A program made the translations under genes and the position numbers. A stretch of DNA of 64,000 nucleotides from Streptomyces sp. NBC_01306. GTDB taxonomy: Bacteria > Actinomycetota > Actinomycetes > Streptomycetales > Streptomycetaceae. Below are positions 8,951 to 16,607 of this stretch, piece by piece (position 1 is the first letter of the stretch; every line of letters starts with the position of its first letter). Location: contig NZ_JAPEPC010000001.1 of NCBI RefSeq assembly GCF_026340465.1, forward strand, positions 6,434,501 to 6,498,500, given 5' to 3'. The notes under the pieces were generated by a model. The model had not been told where the DNA came from and did no database searches. It saw only the letters and a program-made list of their open reading frames with translations.

Positions 8951-10057
8951 ATGGCAGAGGTGTTTGCGGTCCGCCGGGCAAGGCTGCGCGACCGGTGCCT
9001 GGCAGCGGGCAGCGGGGCGGCGCTGGTCTCCCGGCCGGCCAACGTCCGGTATCTCGCCGGTGCGGCCCCGGCGGGCGCGGTCCTGCTGCTGGGCCCCGAC
9101 GGCGATGAGCTTCTCTGCCCTGCCGAGCCGCCGGACGACCACCAGGACGGCCGCCCCGACGAGCACCTGCGGCTCACGGTGCTGCCGGCGCCGGGCGGCG
9201 ACCCGGCGGTGGCAGCCGCCGGCCGGCTCGGCTCGGTGGGCGCCGTGACGCTGGCCGTCGAGGAGCACCATCTGACCGTCGCGCGGCACCGGGCCCTGCA
9301 GTCGGTGGCTCCGCGGGTGCGTCTCGCCGATCTCGCCCGCGCCGTCGAGCAGCAGCGGATCATCAAGGACGAGGACGAGATCCGCTGTCTGCGCACCGCG
9401 GGGGAGATCACCGACCAGGCCCTGGGCGAGCTGCTCGAATCGATCCTCGTCGGGCGCACCGAGCGCCATCTCGCCCTGGAGCTGGAGCGCCGCCTGGTCG
9501 ACCACGGAGCCGCCGGTCCTTCCCTCCCGACCTCGGTGGCCACCGGTCCCAACGCCGGACTGTGCGGCCACCGCCCGACCGACCGCCGGGTCGAGGAGGG
9601 CGATCTGCTCTCCGTCCGGCTCGGGGCGGTGTACCGCGGATACCGATGTGAGATCGGCCGGACGTTCGTCATCGGGACGGCGCCCGCGGACTGGCAGATC
9701 GAGCTGTACGACCTGGTCTTCGCCGCACAACGGGCAGGTCGGGAGGCACTTGTGCCCGGCGCGGCCTGCCGGGACGTGGACCTCGCGGCACGCCATGTAC
9801 TGGAGGCCGCGGGCCACGGCGACACCCTCGGCCCGTCGACCGGACACGGTGTCGGGCTCGAAATCGACGAGGACCCGCAGCTGGCACCTGCGGCCATGGG
9901 TAAACTGGACGCTTGCGTGCCGGTCACCGTCGAACCGGGGGTCCACCTCCCTGGCCGGGGCGGAGTCCGGATCGATGACACGCTCGTCGTACGCCCTGAG
10001 GCGGACGGCGGACCCGAGCTACTCACCATTACGACCAAGGAGCTGCTCGCCCTCTAG
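8951..10057 (+). CDS. M24 (aminopeptidase P/PepQ-like) protein with altered metal ligands
   Basis: A 368-residue member of the M24 creatinase/aminopeptidase P family. The N-terminal creatinase-like domain spans about residues 1-130 and the pita-bread domain about 135-368. The His motif GHGVGLEIDEDP and the first Glu (TVEPGVHLPG) are present. The other ligand positions differ from the family pattern: the usual Asp-x-Gly is VRLGAVYRGY, the usual SD-I-x-RTF is CEIGRTF, and the final Glu of GxRIED is Asp in GGVRIDD. It may have lost or changed peptidase activity. It lies 51 bases before efp, where this gene is conserved in actinobacteria. Confidence 0.85.
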   Translation: MAEVFAVRRARLRDRCLAAGSGAALVSRPANVRYLAGAAPAGAVLLLGPDGDELLCPAEPPDDHQDGRPDEHLRLTVLPAPGGDPAVAAAGRLGSVGAVTLAVEEHHLTVARHRALQSVAPRVRLADLARAVEQQRIIKDEDEIRCLRTAGEITDQALGELLESILVGRTERHLALELERRLVDHGAAGPSLPTSVATGPNAGLCGHRPTDRRVEEGDLLSVRLGAVYRGYRCEIGRTFVIGTAPADWQIELYDLVFAAQRAGREALVPGAACRDVDLAARHVLEAAGHGDTLGPSTGHGVGLEIDEDPQLAPAAMGKLDACVPVTVEPGVHLPGRGGVRIDDTLVVRPEADGGPELLTITTKELLAL

Positions 10058-10108
10058 TGGCGTGCACCCGCGGTCCCACACACGCTGCAGTCCAGGAGAA
10101 CCTCAACC

Positions 10109-10675
10109 GTGGCTTCCACGAACGACCTCAAGAACGGCCTGGTGCTCAAGCTCGACGGGGGCCAGCTCTGGTCCGTCGTCGAGTTCCAGCACGTCAAGCC
10201 CGGCAAGGGCCCGGCTTTTGTGCGCACCAAGCTCAAGAACGTGCTTTCCGGCAAGGTCGTCGACAAGACGTTCAACGCCGGTGTGAAGGTCGAGACGGCC
10301 ACCATTGACCGACGCGACATGCAGTTCTCGTACATGGACGGCGAGTACTTCGTGTTCATGGACATGGACACCTACGACCAGCTGATGGTCGACCGCAAGT
10401 CGGTCGGTGACGCGGCCAACTTCCTCATCGAGGGCTTCACCGCCTCGGTCGCCCAGTACGAGGGCGAGGTGCTCTACGTCGAGCTCCCGGCCGCGGTCGA
10501 GCTGACGATCCAGCACACCGACCCGGGCGTCCAGGGCGACCGTTCCACCGGCGGCACCAAGCCGGCCACCCTGGAGACCGGTTACGAGATCGGTGTCCCG
10601 CTGTTCATCACGACCGGCGAGAAGATCAAGGTCGACACGCGATCCGGTGATTATCTCGGCCGGGTGAACAGCTAA
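10109..10675 (+). CDS. efp: Translation elongation factor P
   Basis: A 188-residue EF-P, which binds between the P and E sites and rescues ribosomes stalled on polyproline. It begins at GTG after AGGAGAACCTCAACC. The N-terminal KOW-like domain has the VKPGKGPAFVR loop with a Lys at residue 33, the tip that is modified in other bacteria. The two OB domains follow, with GEKIKVDTRSGDYLGR at the C-terminus, the family signature. nusB starts two bases after the stop, so the two are coupled. The window contains several proline-rich products, such as the neighbouring P-loop protein, that might need EF-P; that link is inference. Confidence 0.97.
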   Translation: MASTNDLKNGLVLKLDGGQLWSVVEFQHVKPGKGPAFVRTKLKNVLSGKVVDKTFNAGVKVETATIDRRDMQFSYMDGEYFVFMDMDTYDQLMVDRKSVGDAANFLIEGFTASVAQYEGEVLYVELPAAVELTIQHTDPGVQGDRSTGGTKPATLETGYEIGVPLFITTGEKIKVDTRSGDYLGRVNS

Positions 10676-10677
10676 CC

Positions 10678-11106
10678 GTGGCTGCCCGGAACACGGCGCG
10701 CAAGCGCGCCTTCCAGATCCTCTTCGAGGCCGACCAGCGCGGGGCGTCCGTGCAGACCGTCCTCGCGGACTGGATCCGTCACGCCCGGACCGACGACCGG
10801 CAGCCACCGGTCAGTGAGTACACGATGGAGCTCGTCGAGGGGTACGCGGAGCACGCGGACCGTATCGACGACCTCATCGCCACCTACGCGGTGGGCTGGA
10901 CCCTCGACCGGATGCCGGTCGTCGACCGCAACATCATCAGGCTCAGCGCGCACGAGCTGGTGTGGGTCGACGGGACGCCGGACGCCGTCGTGATGGACGA
11001 GGCGGTGCAGCTCGCCAAGGAGTTCTCCACCGACGAGTCGCCGGCCTTCATCAACGGCCTGCTCGGCCGGTTCAAGGACCTCAAGCCGAGTCTGCGCCGC
11101 GACTGA
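10678..11106 (+). CDS. nusB: Transcription antitermination factor NusB
   Basis: A 142-residue all-helical NusB, which binds boxA RNA with NusE in rRNA antitermination complexes. The N-terminal ARNTARKRAFQILFEAD carries the Arg-rich RNA-binding helix, and DRNIIRLSAHELVW and VDEAVQLAKEFS-like VMDEAVQLAKEFSTDESPAFINGLLG match the family core. It starts at GTG two bases after the efp stop. It ends the efp-nusB unit, followed by a strong hairpin. Confidence 0.95.
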   Translation: MAARNTARKRAFQILFEADQRGASVQTVLADWIRHARTDDRQPPVSEYTMELVEGYAEHADRIDDLIATYAVGWTLDRMPVVDRNIIRLSAHELVWVDGTPDAVVMDEAVQLAKEFSTDESPAFINGLLGRFKDLKPSLRRD

Positions 11107-11129
11107 CCCCGGTCACGGAGTCCGCCCAG

Positions 11130-11174
11130 CCAGGCCCGGAGCAGAAGATGAACAATCTTCCGCTCCGGGCCTGG
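11130..11174 (+). terminator. Terminator after nusB
   Basis: A two-part hairpin: outer 13-bp perfect stem (CCAGGCCCGGAGC / GCTCCGGGCCTGG), one A/C mismatch, then an inner 6-bp stem (GAAGAT / ATCTTC) closing a 5-base loop. It lies 23 bases after the nusB stop and before the next promoter. Confidence 0.75.
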
Positions 11175-11207
11175 TGCGTTCCGCGGACCGTGACCTAGGT
11201 TGCGCGC

Positions 11208-12752
11208 ATGGCTGACCCAGGTGCACAGACCGGCGAGCCGGTCCCCGCGGGGACCGGACCGTACGCCCCCGCCGACCGGCGCATCCTCGACAGGCTCGGC
11301 GCCCTGCGCGCGGCCGATCTGCCCGTCAGGGGCGGACGCACCATGGCGTACGTCTACGACTCGGGCCTGCCGGGCATCGAGGAGCTGGCCAATGCGGCGG
11401 CCGCCGCGTTCGCGGGCGTCAACGGCCTCGACATGACGGCCTTCCCCAGTGTGGTGTCCCTGGAGAACGACATCGTGGCGCGCACCGCCCGGCTGCTCGG
11501 CGGCGGCCCTGACACCGTGGGCACCTTCACCAGCGGCGGTACGGAGAGCTGTCTGCTCGCCGTCCTCACCGCCCGCGAACACGCACTGCGCACCCGTGGT
11601 GTCACCGAACCCGAACTGGTGCTGCCCGAGACCGCGCACGCGGCCTTCCACAAGGCCGCCGCGCTCTTCGGGCTCAGGACCGTGGTGGTCCCGGTGGACC
11701 CGCTGACCTACCGGGTGCGCGTCGCCGACCTCACGGCCGCGCTCTCCGACCGCACGGCGCTCGTGGTGGTCTCCGCGCCCTCGTACGCCCACGGGGTGAT
11801 CGACCCGGTCGCTGAAGCCGCCGCCGAGGCGGCCCGGCACGGCGTGCTCTGCCACGTCGACGCATGTATCGGCGGCTGGTACCTGGGGCATCTGAGGCTG
11901 GGCGCTGATGCGCCGGCGCCGCCGCCGTTCGATCTTGCCGTGCCCGGTGTCACCTCGCTCTCGGTCGACCTGCACAAGTACGGATACACGGCCAAGGGCG
12001 CGTCGGTCCTGCTGTTCAGGGACGCCGAACTCCGCAGGCACGGCTGGTTCGCGCATGCCTCATGGCCCGGCTACCCGGTGGTCAACGCCACCCTCCAGGG
12101 CACCAAACCGGCCGGGCCGCTGGCTGCCGCCTGGGCGGTTCTTGAGCGGATCGGCACCGACGGGTACACGGCGCTCTCGCTGCGCGTCCACGAGGCGGTG
12201 ACGGCGCTCGTGGTGGGGATCGCGGACATCGACGGGCTCCGGGTGCTCGGCAGCCCCGACTCCTCACTGCTCGCGATCGCCGGCGACGGACCGGGCATCG
12301 ACCCGTTCGTGGTGGCGGACGAGATGCGCCGCCTGGGCTGGTACGTACAGCCGCAGCCCGCCTTCGCGGGCTCACCGGCCAATCTGCATCTCACCGTGAC
12401 GGCGGCGATGGCGGGGGAGGACACCGTACGGAAGCTGCTCGGCGCGCTGACCGCCGCGGTGGCCGCAGCCGCGGCCACCGGGCCCGCCGAGGCCGATCCC
12501 GCGGTGCTCGCGGCCGCCGCGGCACTCGACCCGGAGACGCTCACCCCCGAGGAGGCGGCTCTCGCGGTCGACTTCGCCGGAGTGGGGGCGCAGGGGGAGC
12601 TGCCCGAGCGGATGGCGCCCGTCCTCGCGGTGCTCCAGGCGCTGCCGCCGAAACTCGCCGAACGGCTGCTGCCCGAACTCGTCGGCCGGCTCTACCGGCC
12701 CGCGGGACTGACGGCGGGGACTGACGGCGGGGGACTGACGGTGTCGGACTGA
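11208..12752 (+). CDS. PLP-dependent decarboxylase/aminotransferase-fold protein
   Basis: A 514-residue fold-type I PLP enzyme, related to group II decarboxylases and sphingosine-1-phosphate lyase. TFTSGGTESCLLAVLTARE binds the PLP phosphate, HVDACIGGWYLGHLRL holds the Asp that pairs with the pyridine nitrogen, and SVDLHKYGYTAKGAS carries the Schiff-base Lys at about residue 260. The C-terminal ~100 residues are an Ala/Leu/Glu-rich helical extension not needed for the core fold. The substrate cannot be deduced. It is convergent with bldD. Confidence 0.85.
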   Translation: MADPGAQTGEPVPAGTGPYAPADRRILDRLGALRAADLPVRGGRTMAYVYDSGLPGIEELANAAAAAFAGVNGLDMTAFPSVVSLENDIVARTARLLGGGPDTVGTFTSGGTESCLLAVLTAREHALRTRGVTEPELVLPETAHAAFHKAAALFGLRTVVVPVDPLTYRVRVADLTAALSDRTALVVVSAPSYAHGVIDPVAEAAAEAARHGVLCHVDACIGGWYLGHLRLGADAPAPPPFDLAVPGVTSLSVDLHKYGYTAKGASVLLFRDAELRRHGWFAHASWPGYPVVNATLQGTKPAGPLAAAWAVLERIGTDGYTALSLRVHEAVTALVVGIADIDGLRVLGSPDSSLLAIAGDGPGIDPFVVADEMRRLGWYVQPQPAFAGSPANLHLTVTAAMAGEDTVRKLLGALTAAVAAAAATGPAEADPAVLAAAAALDPETLTPEEAALAVDFAGVGAQGELPERMAPVLAVLQALPPKLAERLLPELVGRLYRPAGLTAGTDGGGLTVSD

Positions 12753-12783
12753 GGTGGGCCGACCGCCGCCGGGAGCCGGAAAC

Positions 12784-12823
12784 CCGAAAGGCGGCCACCG
12801 GCATATGCGGGGCCGCCCTTCGG
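12784..12823. terminator. Bidirectional hairpin between PLP-enzyme gene and bldD
   Basis: CCGAA-A-GGCGGCC pairs with GGCCGCC-C-TTCGG: 12 pairs with one mismatch around a 14-base loop that itself contains the palindrome GCATATGC. It lies between two convergent genes and could end transcription from both sides. Confidence 0.6.
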
Positions 12824-12860
12824 ACGAGACGTTTCTTCTGTTGAACAATCGGCGAGCGGC

Positions 12861-13361
12861 TCAGCCCTCGTCGTGCGCGACCGCGCGCCGCGCGTCCGCG
12901 TCCAGCACACCCCAGCTGATCAGCTGCTCGGTGAGCACCGAGGGGGACTGGTCGTAGATGACGGCGAGTGTGCGCAGGTCGTCCTGGCGGATCGACAGCA
13001 CCTTGCCGTTGTAGTCGCCGCGCTGGCTCTGGATCGTGGCCGCGTAGCGCTGGAGCGGCCCGGCCTTCTCCGGCGGGACGTGGGCGAGGCGCTCCAGGTC
13101 CAGGACGAGCTTCGGCGGCGGCTCGGCCGCTCCGCCCGGCGTCGTGCCCGGCAGCAGCTCCTGCACCGGAACCCCGTAGAAGTCCGCCAGCTCGGCGAGG
13201 CGCTGGACGGTCACGGCGCGGTCGCCACGCTCGTACGAACCCACCACTACGGCCTTCCACCGGCCCTGGGACTTCTCCTCGACACCGTGGAGGGAAAGGC
13301 CCTGCTGGGTGCGGATGGCACGGAGCTTGGCCCCGAGCTGTTTTGCGTATTCGCTGGACAT
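12861..13361 (-). CDS. bldD: Developmental regulator BldD
   Basis: A 166-residue BldD, the master repressor of the switch from vegetative growth to aerial development in Streptomyces. The N-terminal 70 residues form an HTH_3 (Xre-like) DNA-binding domain: MSSEYAKQLGAKLRAIR, then the recognition helix around KAVVVGSYERGDRAVTVQ. The C-terminal domain carries the cyclic-di-GMP signature RGD-x8-RQDD (QRGD and RQDD, about residues 114-128). Both arms are intact, so c-di-GMP control is expected. It is transcribed away from pyrR. A palindrome about 50 bases upstream may be its own operator. Confidence 0.97.
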   Translation of the reverse strand: MSSEYAKQLGAKLRAIRTQQGLSLHGVEEKSQGRWKAVVVGSYERGDRAVTVQRLAELADFYGVPVQELLPGTTPGGAAEPPPKLVLDLERLAHVPPEKAGPLQRYAATIQSQRGDYNGKVLSIRQDDLRTLAVIYDQSPSVLTEQLISWGVLDADARRAVAHDEG

Positions 13362-13412
13362 ATGGCTCCCCGGACGCTGAGATGCACTGCGGCTCCGCCG
13401 CGCGGCTGGTAA

Positions 13413-13423
13413 CTCACTGTGAG
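13413..13423. promoter_or_regulatory. Candidate BldD operator upstream of bldD
   Basis: CTCACTGTGAG is a perfect 11-base palindrome with a central T, 51 bases upstream of the bldD start codon. BldD is known to repress its own gene through short AGTGA/TCAC-type inverted repeats, and the TCAC/GTGA arms here fit. Binding is inferred from motif and position. Confidence 0.55.
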
Positions 13424-13461
13424 GTTACGCAGCGTTACTTGGATGCGTCAAGCCGAATGGT

Positions 13462-13490
13462 CCGGACCGCCTCCGGACCGCCTCCGGACC
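13462..13490. repeat. 11-bp tandem repeat in the bldD-pyrR intergenic region
   Basis: CCGGACCGCCT is repeated 2.6 times head to tail. It lies between the divergent bldD and pyrR genes, upstream of the pyrR leader. Function is unknown. Confidence 0.7.
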
Positions 13491-13545
13491 AGGGCGGGAA
13501 CGCCCGCTCCGCCCCTGGTACGGTGGCTGTTGTAATCCCGACGTC

Positions 13546-13580
13546 CTTTAAGGTCCGTCCCGTGAGGCGGAGAAGGAGGT
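13546..13580 (+). promoter_or_regulatory. Candidate PyrR-binding RNA element overlapping the pyrR Shine-Dalgarno
   Basis: The leader just before pyrR contains CTTTAA, GGTCCGTCC, CGTGAGG and GAAGGAGG in the order and spacing of the conserved PyrR-binding loop (U-rich start, GUCC, GNGAGG terminal loop, AAGGAG). CCGTCC and GGCGG can pair around the CGTGA loop. The AAGGAGG that completes the element is also the pyrR ribosome-binding site. PyrR-dependent translational repression through such a loop is established in Mycobacterium smegmatis; here it is inferred from sequence. Confidence 0.55.
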
Positions 13581-13589
13581 CCGTTTCAT

Positions 13590-14228
13590 ATGGACACCAG
13601 CAGTGCAAGTTCAGCCAGTGGAAGTTCTGCCAGTGCGGGCCCGAACGGTGCCGGCGCAGGCAGCGGTGGTTCCGGCGCGCGCCCCGTTCTGGAGGCCCCG
13701 GACATCGCACGGGTTCTGACCCGTATCGCTCACGAGATCGTCGAACGCGCCAAGGGCGCCGAAGACGTCGTGCTCCTCGGCATCCCGACCCGCGGTGTGT
13801 TCCTGGCCCGCAGGCTCGCGGCCAAGCTCGAAGAGATCACCGGCCGTACGATCCCGGTCGGTTCCCTGGACATCACCATGTACCGCGACGACCTGCGGAT
13901 GCGGCCCGCCCGCGCGCTGGCCCGTACGGACATCCCCGCGGACGGCGTCGACGGACGCCTGGTGGTCCTCGTCGACGACGTGCTCTTCTCCGGCCGTACG
14001 ATCCGTGCCGCGCTGGACGCCCTGGGCGACATCGGCCGCCCGCGCGCGGTGCAGCTCGCGGTCCTCGTCGACCGCGGCCACCGCGAACTCCCGATCCGCG
14101 CGGACTACGTCGGCAAGAACCTCCCCACGTCGCTGCGGGAGACGGTCAAGGTCCAGCTCGCCGAGGAGGACGGCCGCGACACGGTCCTGCTCGGTACCGA
14201 GCGGACCGCCCCGGCCGGCGGCCGTTAG
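13590..14228 (+). CDS. pyrR: Bifunctional pyr operon regulator / uracil phosphoribosyltransferase PyrR
   Basis: A 212-residue PyrR. It has a Ser/Gly-rich N-terminal extension of about 30 residues, then the phosphoribosyltransferase fold. The PRPP-binding loop LVVLVDDVLFSGRTI lies near residues 124-138, IPVGSLDITMYRDDLR is the family motif, and RGHRELPIRADYVGKN is the C-terminal signature. In other bacteria PyrR binds pyr mRNA when UMP is high. It is first in the pyrimidine operon and sits directly behind a candidate PyrR-binding loop, which suggests autogenous control. Confidence 0.95.
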   Translation: MDTSSASSASGSSASAGPNGAGAGSGGSGARPVLEAPDIARVLTRIAHEIVERAKGAEDVVLLGIPTRGVFLARRLAAKLEEITGRTIPVGSLDITMYRDDLRMRPARALARTDIPADGVDGRLVVLVDDVLFSGRTIRAALDALGDIGRPRAVQLAVLVDRGHRELPIRADYVGKNLPTSLRETVKVQLAEEDGRDTVLLGTERTAPAGGR

Positions 14229-14340
14229 CTCCTCTCCCGTACGGCCCGCGACCCGGGCCGCAGAGCTGTGCCCGCCCGCCTGCCCTGCCTGAATCCGCTG
14301 CGTCCTCCGCGACCCCCGCGAAAACATGGAGAACACCCAG

Positions 14341-15318
14341 ATGAAGCGTCACCTCATCTCGGCCGCCGATCTCACCCGTGACGACGCCGTCCTGATCCTC
14401 GACACCGCCGAGGAGATGGCCCGGGTCGCCGACCGGCCGGTCAAGAAGCTTCCGACCCTGCGCGGCCGGACCGTCGTCAACCTCTTCTTCGAGGACTCGA
14501 CCCGGACCCGCATCTCCTTCGAGGCCGCGGCCAAGCGGCTCTCCGCCGACGTCATCAACTTCTCCGCGAAGGGCTCGTCGGTCTCCAAGGGCGAGTCCCT
14601 CAAGGACACCGCGCTGACCCTGGAAGCCATGGGCGCCGACGCCGTCGTCATCCGGCACGGCTCGTCCGGGGCCCCGTACCGGCTCGCCACATCGGGCTGG
14701 ATCGACGGCGCTGTCGTCAACGCGGGCGACGGCACCCACGAACACCCCACCCAGGCACTCCTCGACGCGTTCACCATGCGCCGCAGGCTGGTCGGGGCCG
14801 ACACCGGCATAGGGCGCGACCTCGAAGGCCGCCGGATCACCATCGTCGGCGACGTGCTGCACAGCAGGGTCGCCCGGTCCAACGTCCATCTGCTGCACAC
14901 CCTCGGCGCCCGGGTGACGCTGGTCGCGCCGCCCACGCTGGTGCCCATCGGCGTCGAGCACTGGCCCTGTGAGGTCTCGTACGACCTCGACCGGGTGCTC
15001 CCCGAATCCGACGCCGTCATGATGCTGCGTGTGCAGCGCGAGCGGATGAACGCGGCCTTCTTCCCCACCGAACGCGAGTACTCGCGCCGCTACGGCCTGG
15101 ACGGCGACCGCATGGCGCGGATGCCCGGCGACTCCATCGTGATGCACCCCGGACCGATGAACCGCGGGATGGAGATCACCGCCGACGTCGCCGACTCGGA
15201 CCGCTGCACCGCCGTGGAGCAGGTCGCCAACGGCGTCTCGATCCGGATGGCCGTCCTCTATCTGCTGCTGGGCGGCTCCGAGCCCGCCATGACTTCCCGT
15301 ACCGAGGAGAGCAAGTAA
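14341..15318 (+). CDS. pyrB: Aspartate carbamoyltransferase, catalytic chain
   Basis: A 325-residue aspartate transcarbamylase, forming N-carbamoyl-L-aspartate. LFFEDSTRTRISFEAAAKRL is the carbamoyl-phosphate-binding signature near residue 45, KGESLKDTA holds the Ser/Lys loop, HPTQALLDAFT and MLRVQRERM bind substrate, and HPGPMNRGMEI is the C-terminal signature. I chose the ATG at 14341 because GGAGAACACCCAG precedes it; the ATG at 14326 has no ribosome-binding site. No regulatory-chain gene (pyrI) is present, as expected outside enterics. Confidence 0.96.
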   Translation: MKRHLISAADLTRDDAVLILDTAEEMARVADRPVKKLPTLRGRTVVNLFFEDSTRTRISFEAAAKRLSADVINFSAKGSSVSKGESLKDTALTLEAMGADAVVIRHGSSGAPYRLATSGWIDGAVVNAGDGTHEHPTQALLDAFTMRRRLVGADTGIGRDLEGRRITIVGDVLHSRVARSNVHLLHTLGARVTLVAPPTLVPIGVEHWPCEVSYDLDRVLPESDAVMMLRVQRERMNAAFFPTEREYSRRYGLDGDRMARMPGDSIVMHPGPMNRGMEITADVADSDRCTAVEQVANGVSIRMAVLYLLLGGSEPAMTSRTEESK

Positions 15319-15320
15319 TC

Positions 15321-16607
15321 ATGAGCAAGACCCTGATCCGTGGTGCGAAGGTGCTCGGCGGCGAGCCGCAGGACGTCCTGATCGACGGCGAGACCATCGC
15401 GGCGGTGGGCCCCGGCCTGTCCGCCGACGGCGCCGATGTCATCGAGGCCGACGGCCGGATCCTGCTGCCCGGCCTCGTCGACCTGCACACCCATCTGCGT
15501 GAGCCGGGCCGTGAGGACTCCGAGACCGTGCTCACCGGTACCAAGGCCGCCGCCTCCGGCGGATTCACCGCCGTCCACGCCATGGCGAACACCTTCCCCG
15601 TCGCGGACACCGCCGGCGTCGTGGAGCAGGTCTGGCGCCTGGGCAAGGAGTCCGGCTACTGCGACGTGCAGCCCATCGGCGCCGTCACCGTCGGCCTGGC
15701 CGGCAAGCAGCTCGCCGAACTCGGCGCGATGCACGACTCGGCCGCCGCCGTCCGGGTCTTCTCCGACGACGGCAAGTGCGTGGACGACGCCGTGATCATG
15801 CGCCGCGCCCTGGAGTACGTGAAGGCCTTCGACGGCGTCGTGGCCCAGCACGCCCAGGAGCCCCGGCTCACCGAGGGCGCCCAGATGAACGAGGGCGTCG
15901 TCTCCTCCGAACTGGGTCTCGGCGGCTGGCCCGCCGTCGCCGAGGAGTCGATCATCGCCCGCGATGTGCTGCTCGCCGCCCACGTCGGCTCCCGGGTGCA
16001 CATCTGCCACCTCTCGACGGCCGGTTCCGTGGAGATCGTCCGCTGGGCCAAGTCCAAGGGCTGGAACGTCACGGCCGAGGTGACCCCGCACCACCTCCTC
16101 CTCACCGACGAGCTGGTCCGTACGTACAACCCGGTCTACAAGGTCAACCCGCCGCTGCGCACCGAGGCCGATGTGATGGCCCTGCGCGAGGCGCTCGCCG
16201 ACGGCACGATCGACTGCGTCGCCACCGACCACGCCCCGCACCCGCACGAGGACAAGGACTGCGAGTGGGCGGCCGCCGCCATGGGGATGGTGGGCCTGGA
16301 GACCGCGCTCTCCGTCGTCCAGCAGACGATGGTCGACACCGGGCTCGTCGACTGGGAGACGGTCGCCGACCGGATGTCCTTCCGCCCCGCTGCCATCGGC
16401 CGCCTGGCGGGCCACGGCCGGCCGATCGCCGCCGGTGAGCCCGCGAACCTCACGCTGGTCGACGCGGCTTACCGTGGTGAGGTGGACCCCGCGGGCTTCG
16501 CCTCCCGCAGCCGCAACACTCCGTACGAGGGCCGTGAGCTGCCGGGACGCGTCACCCACACCTTCCTGCGGGGCAGGGCAACGGTCGTGGACGGGAAGCT
16601 GGCGTGA
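15321..16607 (+). CDS. pyrC: Dihydroorotase
   Basis: A 428-residue class I dihydroorotase, cyclising carbamoyl-aspartate to dihydroorotate. DLHTHLREPGREDSET carries the first zinc ligands (HxH) near residue 55, HICHLSTAGS and TPHHLLLTDE the next His residues, and ATDHAPHPHEDK the Asp/His of the second signature. It starts two bases after pyrB. Its stop overlaps the next gene's GTG by four bases. Confidence 0.96.
   Translation: MSKTLIRGAKVLGGEPQDVLIDGETIAAVGPGLSADGADVIEADGRILLPGLVDLHTHLREPGREDSETVLTGTKAAASGGFTAVHAMANTFPVADTAGVVEQVWRLGKESGYCDVQPIGAVTVGLAGKQLAELGAMHDSAAAVRVFSDDGKCVDDAVIMRRALEYVKAFDGVVAQHAQEPRLTEGAQMNEGVVSSELGLGGWPAVAEESIIARDVLLAAHVGSRVHICHLSTAGSVEIVRWAKSKGWNVTAEVTPHHLLLTDELVRTYNPVYKVNPPLRTEADVMALREALADGTIDCVATDHAPHPHEDKDCEWAAAAMGMVGLETALSVVQQTMVDTGLVDWETVADRMSFRPAAIGRLAGHGRPIAAGEPANLTLVDAAYRGEVDPAGFASRSRNTPYEGRELPGRVTHTFLRGRATVVDGKLA

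Noticed and set aside
7372..10038. An 888-codon open frame on the minus strand
   Set aside because: It lies opposite aroQ, the P-loop gene and the M24 gene, which have clear motifs; long antisense frames are expected at this GC content, and the translation is Arg/Ser/Pro-rich without domains.
12837..12850. CTGTTGAACAATC resembling the GntR operator core
   Set aside because: Only the right arm and a short TGTTGAACA core match; it is between convergent genes far from the pxp locus.
13519..13536. TACGGT or TGTAAT as the pyrR -10 element
   Set aside because: Neither has a recognisable -35 at the proper distance; the promoter position stays open.
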